Part shown: positions 45,533-54,363 of the stretch, piece by piece
Layout of the letters: each line of letters opens with the position of its first letter
How positions within the stretch are numbered: the stretch's first letter is position 1
Assembly: GCF_011516825.1 (NCBI RefSeq)
Contig: NZ_WOTA01000023.1
Coordinates: forward strand, 1 to 58,465
Direction of reading: 5' to 3'
DNA from: Acetobacter oeni
Lineage (GTDB): Bacteria > Pseudomonadota > Alphaproteobacteria > Acetobacterales > Acetobacteraceae
DNA length: 58,465 bases
Made by a program: the position numbers and the translations under genes
Notes under the pieces: model-generated
What the model saw: only the letters and a program-made list of their open reading frames with translations
What the model was told of the DNA's origin: nothing
Database searches by the model: none

Positions 45533-46543
45533 ATGAAACGACTGACCGTCCTTGCAGCCTGCTTCGGCATCGGTCTGACTATATGGATGCTGGCCCGGTT
45601 CGGGTTTGGCTCGATTCTTGCGCTGATTACCGCCGGTGGCTGGGGCATTCTGTTCGCGGTTCTGTTTCATAGTCTGCAGGTTTTTCTGTCGGCCTGTTCC
45701 TGGTGGATAATCGGGGGCAGGTGCGGGCTCAATGGCGCCGTTTTGTATCTGTGGGATTATGTCATTCTTCGCTGCGTGCGGGAGGGGGTGAATAACCTTC
45801 TTCCCGTTGCTCAGGTGGGTGGTGAGGTGGTCTCGGCGCGTCTTCTTGGACATCGTGGTCTTGGGATGCGGCGGGCCGCCGCGGCGACGATCTGTGATCT
45901 GACGGTTGAATTGCTGAGCCAGGTTGCTTTTACGATTGTCGGGCTGGTGTTGTTACTCTGTCTTGTCCGGCGTTCTGCGACCACGGATGATCTTGTGGAA
46001 AGCGGTGCTGGTGTTCTGATGATCGGCATAGCGATTTTTGGCAGCCAGTGGTTTGGAGCGATTTCTCTCTTTGAGAAGCTTCTGGTGAAAATAGCCGGAC
46101 ATCTGGGCTGGACCGGTGTGGATGGTATTCGTGGGCTGCATGAGGAGATCATGTCGCTTTATAAAAAATCCTCACGGACGATGGTGGCCTGGGTGGCGCA
46201 GTTCGCGGGCTGGTCGATCGGTGCGTTTGAAGTCTGCATTATTCTGCACTTTCTCGGGCATGATCGTTCGGTTGCGACGGGGTATGTGATTGAAAGTGTC
46301 GGGCAGATTGCAAAATCGGCGGCTTTTGCCGTGCCTGGAGGGCTGGGGGTTTCAGAGGGGGGATATGTTCTGGTCGGGAGTCTGTTTGGATTGCCGCCGA
46401 CGGTTTCCATCGCGCTGTCTCTGATCAAGCGGCTCAGAGAAATTGCCTGGGGTGTGCCTTCGCTTTTTATGTGGCAGTGGCTTGAAACGCGGTGGCGCCG
46501 GGAGTCTGAAGCGGCGCCTGTATCGGGTGTGCATCAGCAGTAA
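45533..46543 (+). CDS. HpnL-like membrane protein (lysylphosphatidylglycerol synthase TM region family)
   Basis: 336 residues with seven to eight hydrophobic segments, beginning KRLTVLAACFGIGLTIWMLA. The conserved family core includes NNLLPVAQVGGEVVSARLLG, LTVELLSQVAFTIVGLVLL and, near the end, VPGGLGVSEGGYVLVGSLFG. These match the UPF0104/LPG-synthase transmembrane family, and the lineage context suggests HpnL, a hopanoid-associated member. The exact role is unknown, with lipid or hopanoid transport suggested for the group. mtnK follows after 50 bases on the same strand. Confidence 0.7.
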   Translation: MKRLTVLAACFGIGLTIWMLARFGFGSILALITAGGWGILFAVLFHSLQVFLSACSWWIIGGRCGLNGAVLYLWDYVILRCVREGVNNLLPVAQVGGEVVSARLLGHRGLGMRRAAAATICDLTVELLSQVAFTIVGLVLLLCLVRRSATTDDLVESGAGVLMIGIAIFGSQWFGAISLFEKLLVKIAGHLGWTGVDGIRGLHEEIMSLYKKSSRTMVAWVAQFAGWSIGAFEVCIILHFLGHDRSVATGYVIESVGQIAKSAAFAVPGGLGVSEGGYVLVGSLFGLPPTVSIALSLIKRLREIAWGVPSLFMWQWLETRWRRESEAAPVSGVHQQ

Positions 46544-46593
46544 GAGCGCGTAAGGCTGATCAGAATATCTCCTGTTCCGATGAAAGAACAATT

Positions 46594-47802
46594 ATGGTGC
46601 GGCATTATGAGACGCTGACGGTTGAAAGCGTCAGAGTATTTCTGGAGCAGCATGATACTCTGGTAAATCGTCTGGGCAGCCGGTCGGAGACGTGGACAGT
46701 TCGGGAGGTCAGCGACGGCAACCTGAATCTCGTCTTTCTCGTGCAGGGACCGGAGGGTTCGGTATGCGTGAAGCAGTCGTTGCCGCATGTCCGGGTCGAT
46801 CCGCAATGGCGGATGCCACTGGACCGGACGGCTTTTGAAGCGGAATGGCTCCGCCGGGTGGAACTGACCGCGCCGGGATGTGTGCCGGTGTTTCTGTTGT
46901 TTGATCCGGTCATGTTTGTTCTGGTCATGGAATGTCTTGAGGGTTTTGTGACGTTTCGTCAGGCGCTGGGCGAGGGGGCGGATGCTGTCGGTCCCTCGCG
47001 AATGATCGGCGGATTTGTCGCCCGGACGGCGTTCTTCTCATCTCTTCCGGGCAGGACGCTGGAAGAGATCATGCCGAATGTTTCGTTTTTTGCGAATAAT
47101 ACCACGTTGATGCGGATTACGTTCGATCTTGTTCTGTCGGACCCTTTTTATTCTCATCACCGGAACCACTGGTTGAAAGAACTGGATCAGGAGGTTGCTG
47201 TACTTCAGAGCGACGAGGCGATCGCGCGGGCCATGATCCGGTTGCAGCAGCGTTTTCTGACCTGTCCGCAGGCGCTTCTGCATGGAGATCTGCATAGCGG
47301 ATCGGTGATGGTGCGGAACGGGGATGTTCGTGTTATTGACGGCGAGTTTTCTCTTTACGGGCCGATCGGTTTCGATTGCGGGCTTTACCTTGCCAATCTT
47401 GTGCTGGCCTGGGCGGCGGCGCGTTCGGGCGGGCGGCGGGCGCATCTTGCTGAGGCCATGGATGTATTCTGGTCCGGGTTCAGGAAGGATTTTCTTTCGC
47501 TCTGGCAGACTCATGCTTCAGGCGGCGATCTGTTTTCCGAAGTGACGTTTTCTGTTTACCCGTCTCTGCTTGAGGCGGAGCGTGAGCGATATATCGACGG
47601 TATTTTTCATGACATGACGGAATTTGCGGCGGCTGAGATCGTGCGTCGTCTCATCGGTTATGCGCAGGTGGCTGATTTTGACTGGCTGACGGGGACGGTG
47701 GAAAGAGCGGACCGGCAGCGGGAGGCGCTTGTTTTTGCGGGGCATTTGCTGCGTGAGGCGCCGGGATCGATGGCGGAATTTGTCGGGAGGCTGACGGGCT
47801 GA
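46594..47802 (+). CDS. mtnK: S-methyl-5-thioribose kinase
   Basis: 402 residues, aminoglycoside phosphotransferase fold. The N-terminus reads SDGNLNLVFLVQGPEGSVCV with the ATP lysine in VKQSLPHVR. The catalytic loop is LLHGDLHSGSVMV, the metal motif region IDGEFSLYGPIGFDCGLYLA, and FFANNTTLMRITFDLVLSDP matches MtnK. It phosphorylates methylthioribose in methionine salvage. Other mtn genes are absent from the window. The Asp usually placed before EF (DPEF) reads IDGEF, with D retained. Ends before repeat copy C. Confidence 0.93.
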   Translation: MVRHYETLTVESVRVFLEQHDTLVNRLGSRSETWTVREVSDGNLNLVFLVQGPEGSVCVKQSLPHVRVDPQWRMPLDRTAFEAEWLRRVELTAPGCVPVFLLFDPVMFVLVMECLEGFVTFRQALGEGADAVGPSRMIGGFVARTAFFSSLPGRTLEEIMPNVSFFANNTTLMRITFDLVLSDPFYSHHRNHWLKELDQEVAVLQSDEAIARAMIRLQQRFLTCPQALLHGDLHSGSVMVRNGDVRVIDGEFSLYGPIGFDCGLYLANLVLAWAAARSGGRRAHLAEAMDVFWSGFRKDFLSLWQTHASGGDLFSEVTFSVYPSLLEAERERYIDGIFHDMTEFAAAEIVRRLIGYAQVADFDWLTGTVERADRQREALVFAGHLLREAPGSMAEFVGRLTG

Positions 47803-47821
47803 AGAGGCGCCGGGAGCATCT

Positions 47822-47944
47822 TTCGAGGCTTTGCCTGGGTCCGACACGAACCGCAGGCACCTTCACCCCGATTTGTGGTGATGAATAAGGTTTTCAAAGG
47901 CCTCCGGCCTTTTGCGGGTTTCTGGGCAAAGCCCTGAGAAAAGC
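47822..47944 (-). repeat. Intergenic repeat, copy C (long form, reversed)
   Basis: Read on the minus strand it gives TTTTCTCAGGGCTTTGCCCA, then GAAACCCGCAAAAGGCCGGA, GGCCTTTGAAAACC, a spacer, TCGGGGTGAAGGTGCCTGCG and CAGGCAAAGCCTCG. Both halves align with copy A; the first half also aligns with copy B. It lies between mtnK and the cytochrome gene. Confidence 0.8.
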
Positions 47945-48020
47945 AGCAACCCTTACTGCGAACAGAGTCCTTCGAAACCGTCTGGTTCAGGCGGTTTCCC
48001 TTTTGTGCGGGAGCGGGGTC

Positions 48021-49283
48021 TTATTTGCTGTTCTTTATGGTGCTTACAGCATTTGTATCGAAGGCGGGCCGGGTTTTACCCAAGGTAAGCAAGGTGTAGG
48101 CGGCGATGTCGGACAGGTCGCCGTCGCTGTAGCCGGCGCCGAACCGGGGCATGCTGATCTGGCCCTGATCGGTCGTAAGCTGAGATCCTTCGAGGATGAC
48201 CTGGATAAGATTATGACCGTCGGGGTCTTTCAGGGTACTGGCGCCGCTGATGGTTGCGAAATCGATCTGTCGTCCGGCTCCGGTTGTGAGATGGCATCCG
48301 GAGCAGGCACCGGCGAACAGGCTGGCGCCTCTGGCGAGGGCGGCCTGTGTCGGGCCTGCTGAATGATCCTGTGATTCAGCAGACGGTTGTGGCGCGAGGC
48401 TGCGCAGATAGGTAATCATGGCGGCGCGGTCTGACTGTGTCATGAAGCGCAGACTGTAGCTGATGACTTCGGCCATGGGGCCGGCTGCCGTGCCGTGTCC
48501 GTTGGCGTGACCGGTTGTGAGATACGCGTTCAGGGCTTCGTCGGACCAGGAGCCGAGGCCGGATTTCAGATCGGATGAAAGATTATAGGCGGTCCAGCCT
48601 GCTGTGATGGCGCCGGCATAGGCGTGGCTGTGCGAGGTGCCCATGGTGAGATTGCGGGGAGAGTGACATTCGGCGCAGTGACCGGGGCCTTCGACGAGGG
48701 TCCGGCCACGGTTCCATTGCGGGGTGTGGCTCGGGTCGTCGGGATAGGATGAGGACGGGCCGTTGAAGAGATTCCAGCCGATCATGATGGCGCGGATGCT
48801 GAACGGGAAACGGATTGCGTTGGCGGGTGGCTTTCGGGCGACCGGCTTTATGGTTGTGAGATAAGCGCGGATGGCGCGGATCTCGTCCGGAGTCATCCGG
48901 GCGTAATCCTGATAGGGCATTGCCGGGTAAAGATGTTTCCAGCCCGGGGAGATTCCTGCCCGGACGGCGCGGACGAACTCATCGTCGGACCATGCACCGA
49001 TGCCGCTTGCGGGGTCCGGGGTGATGTTGGATGCGTAGAGCGTGCCCATGCCGGGGATTTCGAAGGGACGGCCGCCAGCGAAGGGCATGCCGCCAGGCGC
49101 TGTGTGACAGGCCTCGCAGTCCGCGAGGCGGGCGAGATATTGCCCGCGGGCAATAGTGGCGGGGTCTGGATGGTCGGGCGATGCGGCTGTGGCGGGCTGA
49201 CAGGCGGCGAGCGTCAGGCAGGTGACGGCGAGGCCGGTTATCGCAGTGGTGATGAGGCGTTTTGCCAGAGGGAGCACGATCAT
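48021..49283 (-). CDS. Triheme cytochrome c subunit of a membrane-bound aldehyde-type dehydrogenase
   Basis: 420 residues. The signal segment ends in LTLAACQP, a possible lipobox. Three CxxCH heme sites lie at 56-60 (CEACH), 203-207 (CAECH) and 327-331 (CSGCH), with later Met ligands plausible. The layout matches the cytochrome subunits of acetic acid bacterial alcohol and aldehyde dehydrogenases, which pass electrons to ubiquinone in the cytoplasmic membrane. It overlaps the large-subunit gene (ATGA) and is the third gene of the operon. Heme attachment depends on Ccm proteins; ccmA-ccmB are at 3.4-4.7 kb. Confidence 0.92.
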   Translation of the reverse strand: MIVLPLAKRLITTAITGLAVTCLTLAACQPATAASPDHPDPATIARGQYLARLADCEACHTAPGGMPFAGGRPFEIPGMGTLYASNITPDPASGIGAWSDDEFVRAVRAGISPGWKHLYPAMPYQDYARMTPDEIRAIRAYLTTIKPVARKPPANAIRFPFSIRAIMIGWNLFNGPSSSYPDDPSHTPQWNRGRTLVEGPGHCAECHSPRNLTMGTSHSHAYAGAITAGWTAYNLSSDLKSGLGSWSDEALNAYLTTGHANGHGTAAGPMAEVISYSLRFMTQSDRAAMITYLRSLAPQPSAESQDHSAGPTQAALARGASLFAGACSGCHLTTGAGRQIDFATISGASTLKDPDGHNLIQVILEGSQLTTDQGQISMPRFGAGYSDGDLSDIAAYTLLTLGKTRPAFDTNAVSTIKNSK

Positions 49284-51469
49284 GCGCCCTTCAGCGCCGG
49301 AAGGAGAGGAAGTGTTCTCAGGCGATGGCCCGAGGCGGCGGCAATGGCGTTGGCCAGCGCGGGCGCGGCGGCGGCGGTTCCGGTTTCACCGATGCCGCCG
49401 GGTTCTTCCGTGCTCTGGACGATGTGGATTTCGATGGGAGGCGCTTCGTTCATCCGCATGATGCGCCACAGGTTGAAGTTGTTTTCCTGGACGCGGCCTT
49501 TACTGAGGGTGATTTCGTTGAAGAGAGTTGTGCCGAGGCCGAAGATCATGCCGCCTTCGATCTGCGCCCGGATCTGGTCCGGATTGACGGGCTGGCCGCA
49601 ATCCACTGCGACGGTGACGCGGGTGATGCGGACCTCCTTCGGTTCGGTCATGTCCACTTCGATGATCGTTCCGAGATAGGAGCCGAACAGGAACTGTACG
49701 GCGACGCCGCGTCCATGACCTTTCGGGAGAGGTGTGGTCCAGCCGGATTTTTCGGCGGCGAGGTCCAGCACGGTTCGGGCGCGGGGCTGGTCTCGGATGA
49801 GTTCCCGGCGATAGGCCACCGGATCGGCGCCTGCTCTGAGAGCGAGTTCGTCGATGAAGCTTTCGACGACGAAGAGGCCGCGGGTACCTCCGACGCCGCG
49901 CCACCAGGCGGTGACGACGCCGGGGGCTTCCCGGCGGACGTAGTCGAGGCGGGAAGCCGGAAATGTGTAGGGCGTGATGCTGATAGCAGCGGCGAGGTCT
50001 TCGTCGAAACCGTTGGGGGAGAGGCCCGCCGGCTCCCACCGGGCGACGACGGCTGGGCCGACGACACGGAATTCCATGCTTTCGATCCGGCCCTGCGTGT
50101 TGAGGCCGGCGCGGAGGCGGTCGACATAGGCGGGGCGGAAGCGGTCGAGTGTGAGGTCTTCTTCCCGGCTCCAGACGATTTTCAGTGGGTAAGGCACCTG
50201 TTTCGCGAACTGCGCGGCCTGGGTGACGTATTCATACTCCAGACGGCGGCCGAAACCGCCGCCGATATACTGGCAATGGAGCCGGACTTTGTCTTTGGGC
50301 AGGTCGGCTATGTCGGCGACGCTGTCTCGTGCCCACATGGGCACCTGGGTGCCGACCCAGACATCCGCGCTGTCGGGGCGGATATGGATAGTGCAGTTGA
50401 TTGGTTCCATTGGAGCGTGCGCGAGCAGGGGCTGCTGATAGGTGGCTTCGTAGCGGGAGGCGGCGCGGGTCATGGCAGCTGCGGCGTCGCCTTTGCTTTT
50501 GGCGATGATGGGTTTCGGCTCTGCCAGCGCGGCATGAAGCTCACTATAGATCCGATGTGTGTCGATGGAGGCGTTCGGACCTTCGTTCCAGGTGATGGCG
50601 AGGGCTTCCAGTCCTTTTTTCGCGGCCCAGTAATGGTCGGCGACGACGCAGACGGCATTTTTGATGGTCAGGACGGCATGGACGCCGGGGGTGCGGAGGG
50701 CGGCGTCACGGTCCATGTCTCCGGGGGTGCCTCCCATGACGGGACAGGCGGCGACGGTGGCGTGTTTCATATCCGGAACGCGGATGTCGATGCCGAAGAG
50801 GGGGCGGCCCTCGACTTTGGCGCGGCTGTCGACGCGATGTCGGGAGCGGCCGATCAGGGTCCAGTCTTTTGCCGGTTTCAGCGGGATGGTTTTGGGCACA
50901 GGCAGAGTTGCGGCGTCGGTTGCGAGCTCGGCGTAGGCGAAGCTGTCTCCCGAAGGTGTGTGAAGGACACGGCCCTGGCGGGTGGTGCAGTCTGAGATCG
51001 GGCAGTTCCAGCGGCTGGCGGCGGCCTGGGTCAGGAGCAGGCGGGCGGCGGCACCGGCCTGACGCAGGGTGGTCCATTCGAAAATGGTTGAGGTGGAACC
51101 TCCGGTGGCCTGGGTGCCCATATCGGCCGCGACATAGGCGTCGTCCGGCGGGGCGGCTTCGAGGGCAACCTGATCGGGGTCGACGTTGAGTTCTTCGGCG
51201 ATCAGGGTGACGGCGCCGGTGTAGATTCCCTGGCCCATTTCGACGTTGGGCAGGATGAGGGTGATGCCACTGTCTCCCGGGATGGTGGACGGCGCGATGC
51301 GGATATAGGCGTTGGGCGTGAAGGCGGGGTCGGTGTTTTCGACGAGCGGCCCCTGGTAAAATTCGGAGGGGCGACTGAAGGCGCGGCGTTTCGGGAGAAG
51401 TCCGGCGACGATCAGGCCTGTGGCACCGGCCAGGAAATGCCGGCGGGAGGGCGTGGCGGGTGTGTTCAC
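49280..51469 (-). CDS. Molybdopterin-binding large subunit, aldehyde dehydrogenase / IorB type
   Basis: 729 residues. A Tat signal ([18 protein letters not shown]) precedes a xanthine-oxidase-family large subunit resembling isoquinoline 1-oxidoreductase beta and AAB aldehyde dehydrogenase AldH. Moco-site segments include [19 protein letters not shown], a central [35 protein letters not shown] and [20 protein letters not shown]. It would oxidise aldehydes in the periplasm. Its stop overlaps the cytochrome start and its own start overlaps the small-subunit stop (ATGA). The precise substrate cannot be told from sequence. Confidence 0.9.
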   Translation of the reverse strand: MNTPATPSRRHFLAGATGLIVAGLLPKRRAFSRPSEFYQGPLVENTDPAFTPNAYIRIAPSTIPGDSGITLILPNVEMGQGIYTGAVTLIAEELNVDPDQVALEAAPPDDAYVAADMGTQATGGSTSTIFEWTTLRQAGAAARLLLTQAAASRWNCPISDCTTRQGRVLHTPSGDSFAYAELATDAATLPVPKTIPLKPAKDWTLIGRSRHRVDSRAKVEGRPLFGIDIRVPDMKHATVAACPVMGGTPGDMDRDAALRTPGVHAVLTIKNAVCVVADHYWAAKKGLEALAITWNEGPNASIDTHRIYSELHAALAEPKPIIAKSKGDAAAAMTRAASRYEATYQQPLLAHAPMEPINCTIHIRPDSADVWVGTQVPMWARDSVADIADLPKDKVRLHCQYIGGGFGRRLEYEYVTQAAQFAKQVPYPLKIVWSREEDLTLDRFRPAYVDRLRAGLNTQGRIESMEFRVVGPAVVARWEPAGLSPNGFDEDLAAAISITPYTFPASRLDYVRREAPGVVTAWWRGVGGTRGLFVVESFIDELALRAGADPVAYRRELIRDQPRARTVLDLAAEKSGWTTPLPKGHGRGVAVQFLFGSYLGTIIEVDMTEPKEVRITRVTVAVDCGQPVNPDQIRAQIEGGMIFGLGTTLFNEITLSKGRVQENNFNLWRIMRMNEAPPIEIHIVQSTEEPGGIGETGTAAAAPALANAIAAASGHRLRTLPLLPALKGA

Positions 51470-51924
51470 GCGCTGAGTCCGGCGGCGTTATGGATGGCCT
51501 GTCGGATACGTAGGTAGGTTCCGCAGCGGCAGATATTGCCGGACATGGCGGCGTCGATATCGGTGTCTGTCGGATGCGGATTGTCCCGCAGCAGGGCAAT
51601 GGCGCTCATGATCTGGCCGGGCTGGCAGTAGCCGCACTGCACGACGTCGATATCCATCCATGCCTTTTGCACAGCCTGCGCCAGAGGATCGTTTCCGATG
51701 CCTTCGATCGTGGTGACCGGCCGGCCGTTCAGCAGTCCGACGGGCAGGGAGCAGGCGCGGACGGCTTTGCCATCGAGATGGACGGTGCAGGCGCCACATT
51801 CGGCGATGCCACAGCCGAATTTTGTGCCGGTCAGGCCGAGGACATCGCGCAGGACCCAGAGCAGGGGCGTGTCCGGTGTGACATCGGCCTGGTAGTCCGT
51901 GTTGTTGACACGCACGGTCAGCAT
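51466..51924 (-). CDS. 2Fe-2S small subunit of the aldehyde-type dehydrogenase
   Basis: 152 residues. The plant-type ferredoxin half binds one cluster (C38, C43, C46, C58; [17 protein letters not shown]), and the helical half binds the second (C97, C100, C132, C134; [16 protein letters not shown] and [12 protein letters not shown]). It relays electrons from Moco to the heme subunit. No signal peptide; it probably travels with the Tat-exported large subunit. It is first in the operon. The 200 bases upstream include an AT-rich stretch (52065-52115) with TATATA-like sequence that may hold the promoter. Confidence 0.93.
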   Translation of the reverse strand: MLTVRVNNTDYQADVTPDTPLLWVLRDVLGLTGTKFGCGIAECGACTVHLDGKAVRACSLPVGLLNGRPVTTIEGIGNDPLAQAVQKAWMDIDVVQCGYCQPGQIMSAIALLRDNPHPTDTDIDAAMSGNICRCGTYLRIRQAIHNAAGLSA

Positions 51925-52126
51925 GACATGCCTTCGCGGATGTTCTGTGGTCTCAGGGTGTTGTTTCGGGAGGCTGGTAACTGCGATCCCCCCCCGGGCG
52001 GGAGAGAGACGGGGCAGCCTTCATTCCGATGAAAAATCATGTCTGAATAACTAGCGCGTCCGGCGTCAGGTTTCGATATCAAAACAGAAAATTTTTTACT
52101 ATATATGGTGAGATATAAATCGAGTG

Positions 52127-53164
52127 TTATCGTGGTTTGTTCAGCCCGCTGGCGGCGCGGATTTCGCCGACATGGATTCCGTTCCAGTTCCGTAGTTCTT
52201 TGCGGGTGAGTGACTGCAAAATCGGGCTTGCGGCCAGTTCGGTTCCGCCGAAGCATTGCAGCAGACTGGCCATGGCGGCCTCGGCGCCGCGCAGGGCGCC
52301 ATCGTGGCATTTGATGGCGATGCCGAGGCCGGACTGCGGCAGGCTGGCGATCAGGACGCCTTCTGCGCCGATTTTGGTGAAGGCTTTCGTGCCGAGTTCC
52401 TGCATGACGAGCGTGTCGAAGCCGCCGGTACCGCTGACCATGAACGGGGCGGCTGCAACAGCTTTGCGCAGGCGATCGGCGCTGGCACTGCGGTCGGCGG
52501 AAAGTGTTTTGCCTGTACCGAAGCGGGCGAAAGCCAGAGCCAGGGCACGAAGCGGGATGGCGTAAGTCGGGATGGAGCAGCCATCGGTGCCGCGATTGGC
52601 GTCCGTGTGAGGCACGCCGGTCATCTCGGCGAGGGTTTGGGTGACACGCCGCATGACGGGGTGATCCGGAGCGATGTATCCCGTCGGATCGAGGTGTTCG
52701 GCGCAGGCGGTGCATATGAAGCCGGCATGTTTGCCTGAGCAGTTGTTATGAAGCGCGCGGGGTTCGATGCCTGAAGCGGCGAGGGCGCGGGTCGCTGCGG
52801 CATTTGTGGGCCAGTGGACGCCGCATTCCAGTGAGGTTTCGTCGCGACCGGTGTGTTCAAGCATCCGGCGAGCGGCGGCGGTGTGTTCCGGCTCGCCGCC
52901 ATGGGAGGCGCAGGCGAGGGCGAGTTCCTGATCGCTGAGACCGTAATGGTCGGCGGCACCGGATTCGACGAGGGGAAGCGCCTGGAGGGCTTTGGTGGTG
53001 GAGCGTGGGTAGACCGGTGTTTCGGTATCGCCCAGGGAGAGCACGACGCGGCCGGTGTCGTCGACGATGGCGACGGAGCCGTAATGGAGCGATTCCACGC
53101 GCCCGCCGCGCAGGACTTCGGCGAGCGGGATATCGGCTTCGGTTGATGAGAGTGTGTCAGTCAT
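52127..53164 (-). CDS. L-asparaginase II family protein (Rhizobium etli type)
   Basis: 345 residues from ATG 53164, which has AGGAG upstream; the frame is open to 53368 but without similarity. Motifs of the Asparaginase_II family: YPRSTTKALQALPLVESGAA, ELALACASHGGEPEHTAAAR, NCSGKHAGFICTACAEHLD, TDGCSIPTYAIPLRALALAF and VSGTGGFDT. It should hydrolyse asparagine to aspartate and ammonia. This class is unrelated to the E. coli enzymes. It overlaps the preceding hypothetical gene by a few bases and so belongs to the zur transcription unit. Confidence 0.9.
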   Translation of the reverse strand: MTDTLSSTEADIPLAEVLRGGRVESLHYGSVAIVDDTGRVVLSLGDTETPVYPRSTTKALQALPLVESGAADHYGLSDQELALACASHGGEPEHTAAARRMLEHTGRDETSLECGVHWPTNAAATRALAASGIEPRALHNNCSGKHAGFICTACAEHLDPTGYIAPDHPVMRRVTQTLAEMTGVPHTDANRGTDGCSIPTYAIPLRALALAFARFGTGKTLSADRSASADRLRKAVAAAPFMVSGTGGFDTLVMQELGTKAFTKIGAEGVLIASLPQSGLGIAIKCHDGALRGAEAAMASLLQCFGGTELAASPILQSLTRKELRNWNGIHVGEIRAASGLNKPR

Positions 53165-53711
53165 CCTGTCGGTCTCCTGCCAGCAGATAATGTCTTTTGC
53201 CCGGCTGTTGCGGGGCATCCGGGTCTGGCTCGATGGCCTCTCTGACAATGCTGCGCCGGAGACGGAAAATGACGGGTTCGCCGCCGTCCGGATCATCCTG
53301 GCTGTCTTCGTCGAATCGGGCGAGCCAGGAGGTGACGGCGCCGGCTTCACGCAGGGTCGGCGGGTCATCCGGGTCCGGGGTCAGGCCGTTCTCCAGGACA
53401 GTGCGGGCGATGGCATCGTCGTCGGTGCAATAATACAGCCAGTGATCGATGGTATTGCTGCCGGCTGCCGCGATGAACTGTCGGATGCGGACCGGAGAAA
53501 GGGTGAAACGCACAGATTCGGAAGCGCGCTGCGGGGCGGGTGGTGGCGTGGGACGCGGAGGCGAAACGGAGAACAGGTCGGGCTGGTCTGCCGGCTGAGT
53601 GGACGTATTGCTGCGTGGTGATCGGCCGGAAGGATGAGGTCTGTCGTCGGGGTGCGGTTCGGCCACGGGCAGGTCAAACCGGCCCTGTGCGGGGCTGGGG
53701 CGCCGGGCCAT
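53157..53711 (-). CDS. Uncharacterised protein encoded between zur and the asparaginase
   Basis: 184 residues. The N-terminal third (about 1-65) is low-complexity, Pro/Ser/Arg-rich and probably disordered. The C-terminal part (about 66-184) looks folded: VRFTLSPVRIRQFIAAAG, DHWLYYCTDDDAIARTVLEN, GLTPDPDDPPTLREAGAVTS. The YYCTDDDAI...LENGL run is loosely like the opening of ADP-ribosyltransferase-fold proteins (HGT...I..GL), but this is a weak hint only. The ATG overlaps the zur stop (TAATG), and the stop overlaps the asparaginase start. No cysteine-rich metal site is evident. Confidence 0.7.
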   Translation of the reverse strand: MARRPSPAQGRFDLPVAEPHPDDRPHPSGRSPRSNTSTQPADQPDLFSVSPPRPTPPPAPQRASESVRFTLSPVRIRQFIAAAGSNTIDHWLYYCTDDDAIARTVLENGLTPDPDDPPTLREAGAVTSWLARFDEDSQDDPDGGEPVIFRLRRSIVREAIEPDPDAPQQPGKRHYLLAGDRQDD

Positions 53712-54259
53712 TAGCGGGAGGTCCGCCTGCTTTCTTCGTTGTGGTCCGTTTTTGACTGTGTGGCGGCGCAGGTGGCGCAGAGGCCTTCGATTTCGATGGT
53801 GGACTGGCGGACTTTGAAGCCGACGTTGCGGGAGGCTTCGAGAATCGCCGAGAGGATGGTGGGTTCTTCCAGTTCCGTGACGTGCGAGCAGGCATTGCAG
53901 ATCAGGAACTGGGTGGCGTGGACGCCGTCGCCTTCGCGGGTGTGATCATGGTCGAGCGCGTGGGTGCAGGGCACAAAGGAGGAAAGGCGTTCAATCTTAT
54001 GGATCAGACCGGTATCGAGGAGGAAATCGAGTGTCCGGTAGACGGTTGGCGGGGCGGCGCCTGGCTGACTGGTTTGCAGGCGCTCGAGCAGATCGTAAGC
54101 GCCGAGGGGCTGATCCGAAGAGAGCATAATGCCGAGAATCTGGCGGCGCAGGGCGGTCAGCTTGAGATTTTTCGCGGCACAGAGGCGGTCTGCCCGATTG
54201 AGGAGCATCTCCGTGCGGTCGGAAAAACGGTCCGGGGCGAGAGTGGGCGTCTTTGTCAT
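53711..54259 (-). CDS. zur: Zinc uptake regulator (Fur family)
   Basis: 182 residues from ATG 54259; earlier in-frame starts exist to 54313. The winged helix (about 20-100) reads LTALRRQILGIMLSSDQPLG, YDLLERLQ and PPTVYRTLDFLLDTGLIHKI. The metal region has FVPCTHALDHDH, ICNACSHVTEL and CATCAAT. The CxxC pairs form the structural zinc site of Zur proteins. It represses zinc uptake when zinc is plentiful. It is divergent from znuA with a palindromic operator candidate between them. Confidence 0.93.
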   Translation of the reverse strand: MTKTPTLAPDRFSDRTEMLLNRADRLCAAKNLKLTALRRQILGIMLSSDQPLGAYDLLERLQTSQPGAAPPTVYRTLDFLLDTGLIHKIERLSSFVPCTHALDHDHTREGDGVHATQFLICNACSHVTELEEPTILSAILEASRNVGFKVRQSTIEIEGLCATCAATQSKTDHNEESRRTSR

Positions 54260-54326
54260 GCGGAGCGGATGGTAAGGCATGTCGGGGTCGCTGCCCATCC
54301 CCGCAGAACGCAAGCGTGTTTTGAGT

Positions 54327-54341
54327 TGATATAATATAACA
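54327..54341. promoter_or_regulatory. Candidate Zur operator
   Basis: TGATATAATATAACA is a 15-base 7-1-7 palindrome with six of seven pairs complementary, in the gap between zur and znuA. Zur/Fur boxes in alphaproteobacteria are AT-rich 7-1-7 palindromes. Its position, 22 bases before the znuA ATG, would block transcription of znu and probably of zur. Confidence 0.65.
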
Positions 54342-54363
54342 TTCTCTCTACAGGCTCAGGCCC

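Noticed and set aside
49262..50995. 577-codon ORF antisense to the molybdopterin subunit
   Set aside because: Gly/Asp/Val-rich shadow of a strong gene; no recognisable motif.
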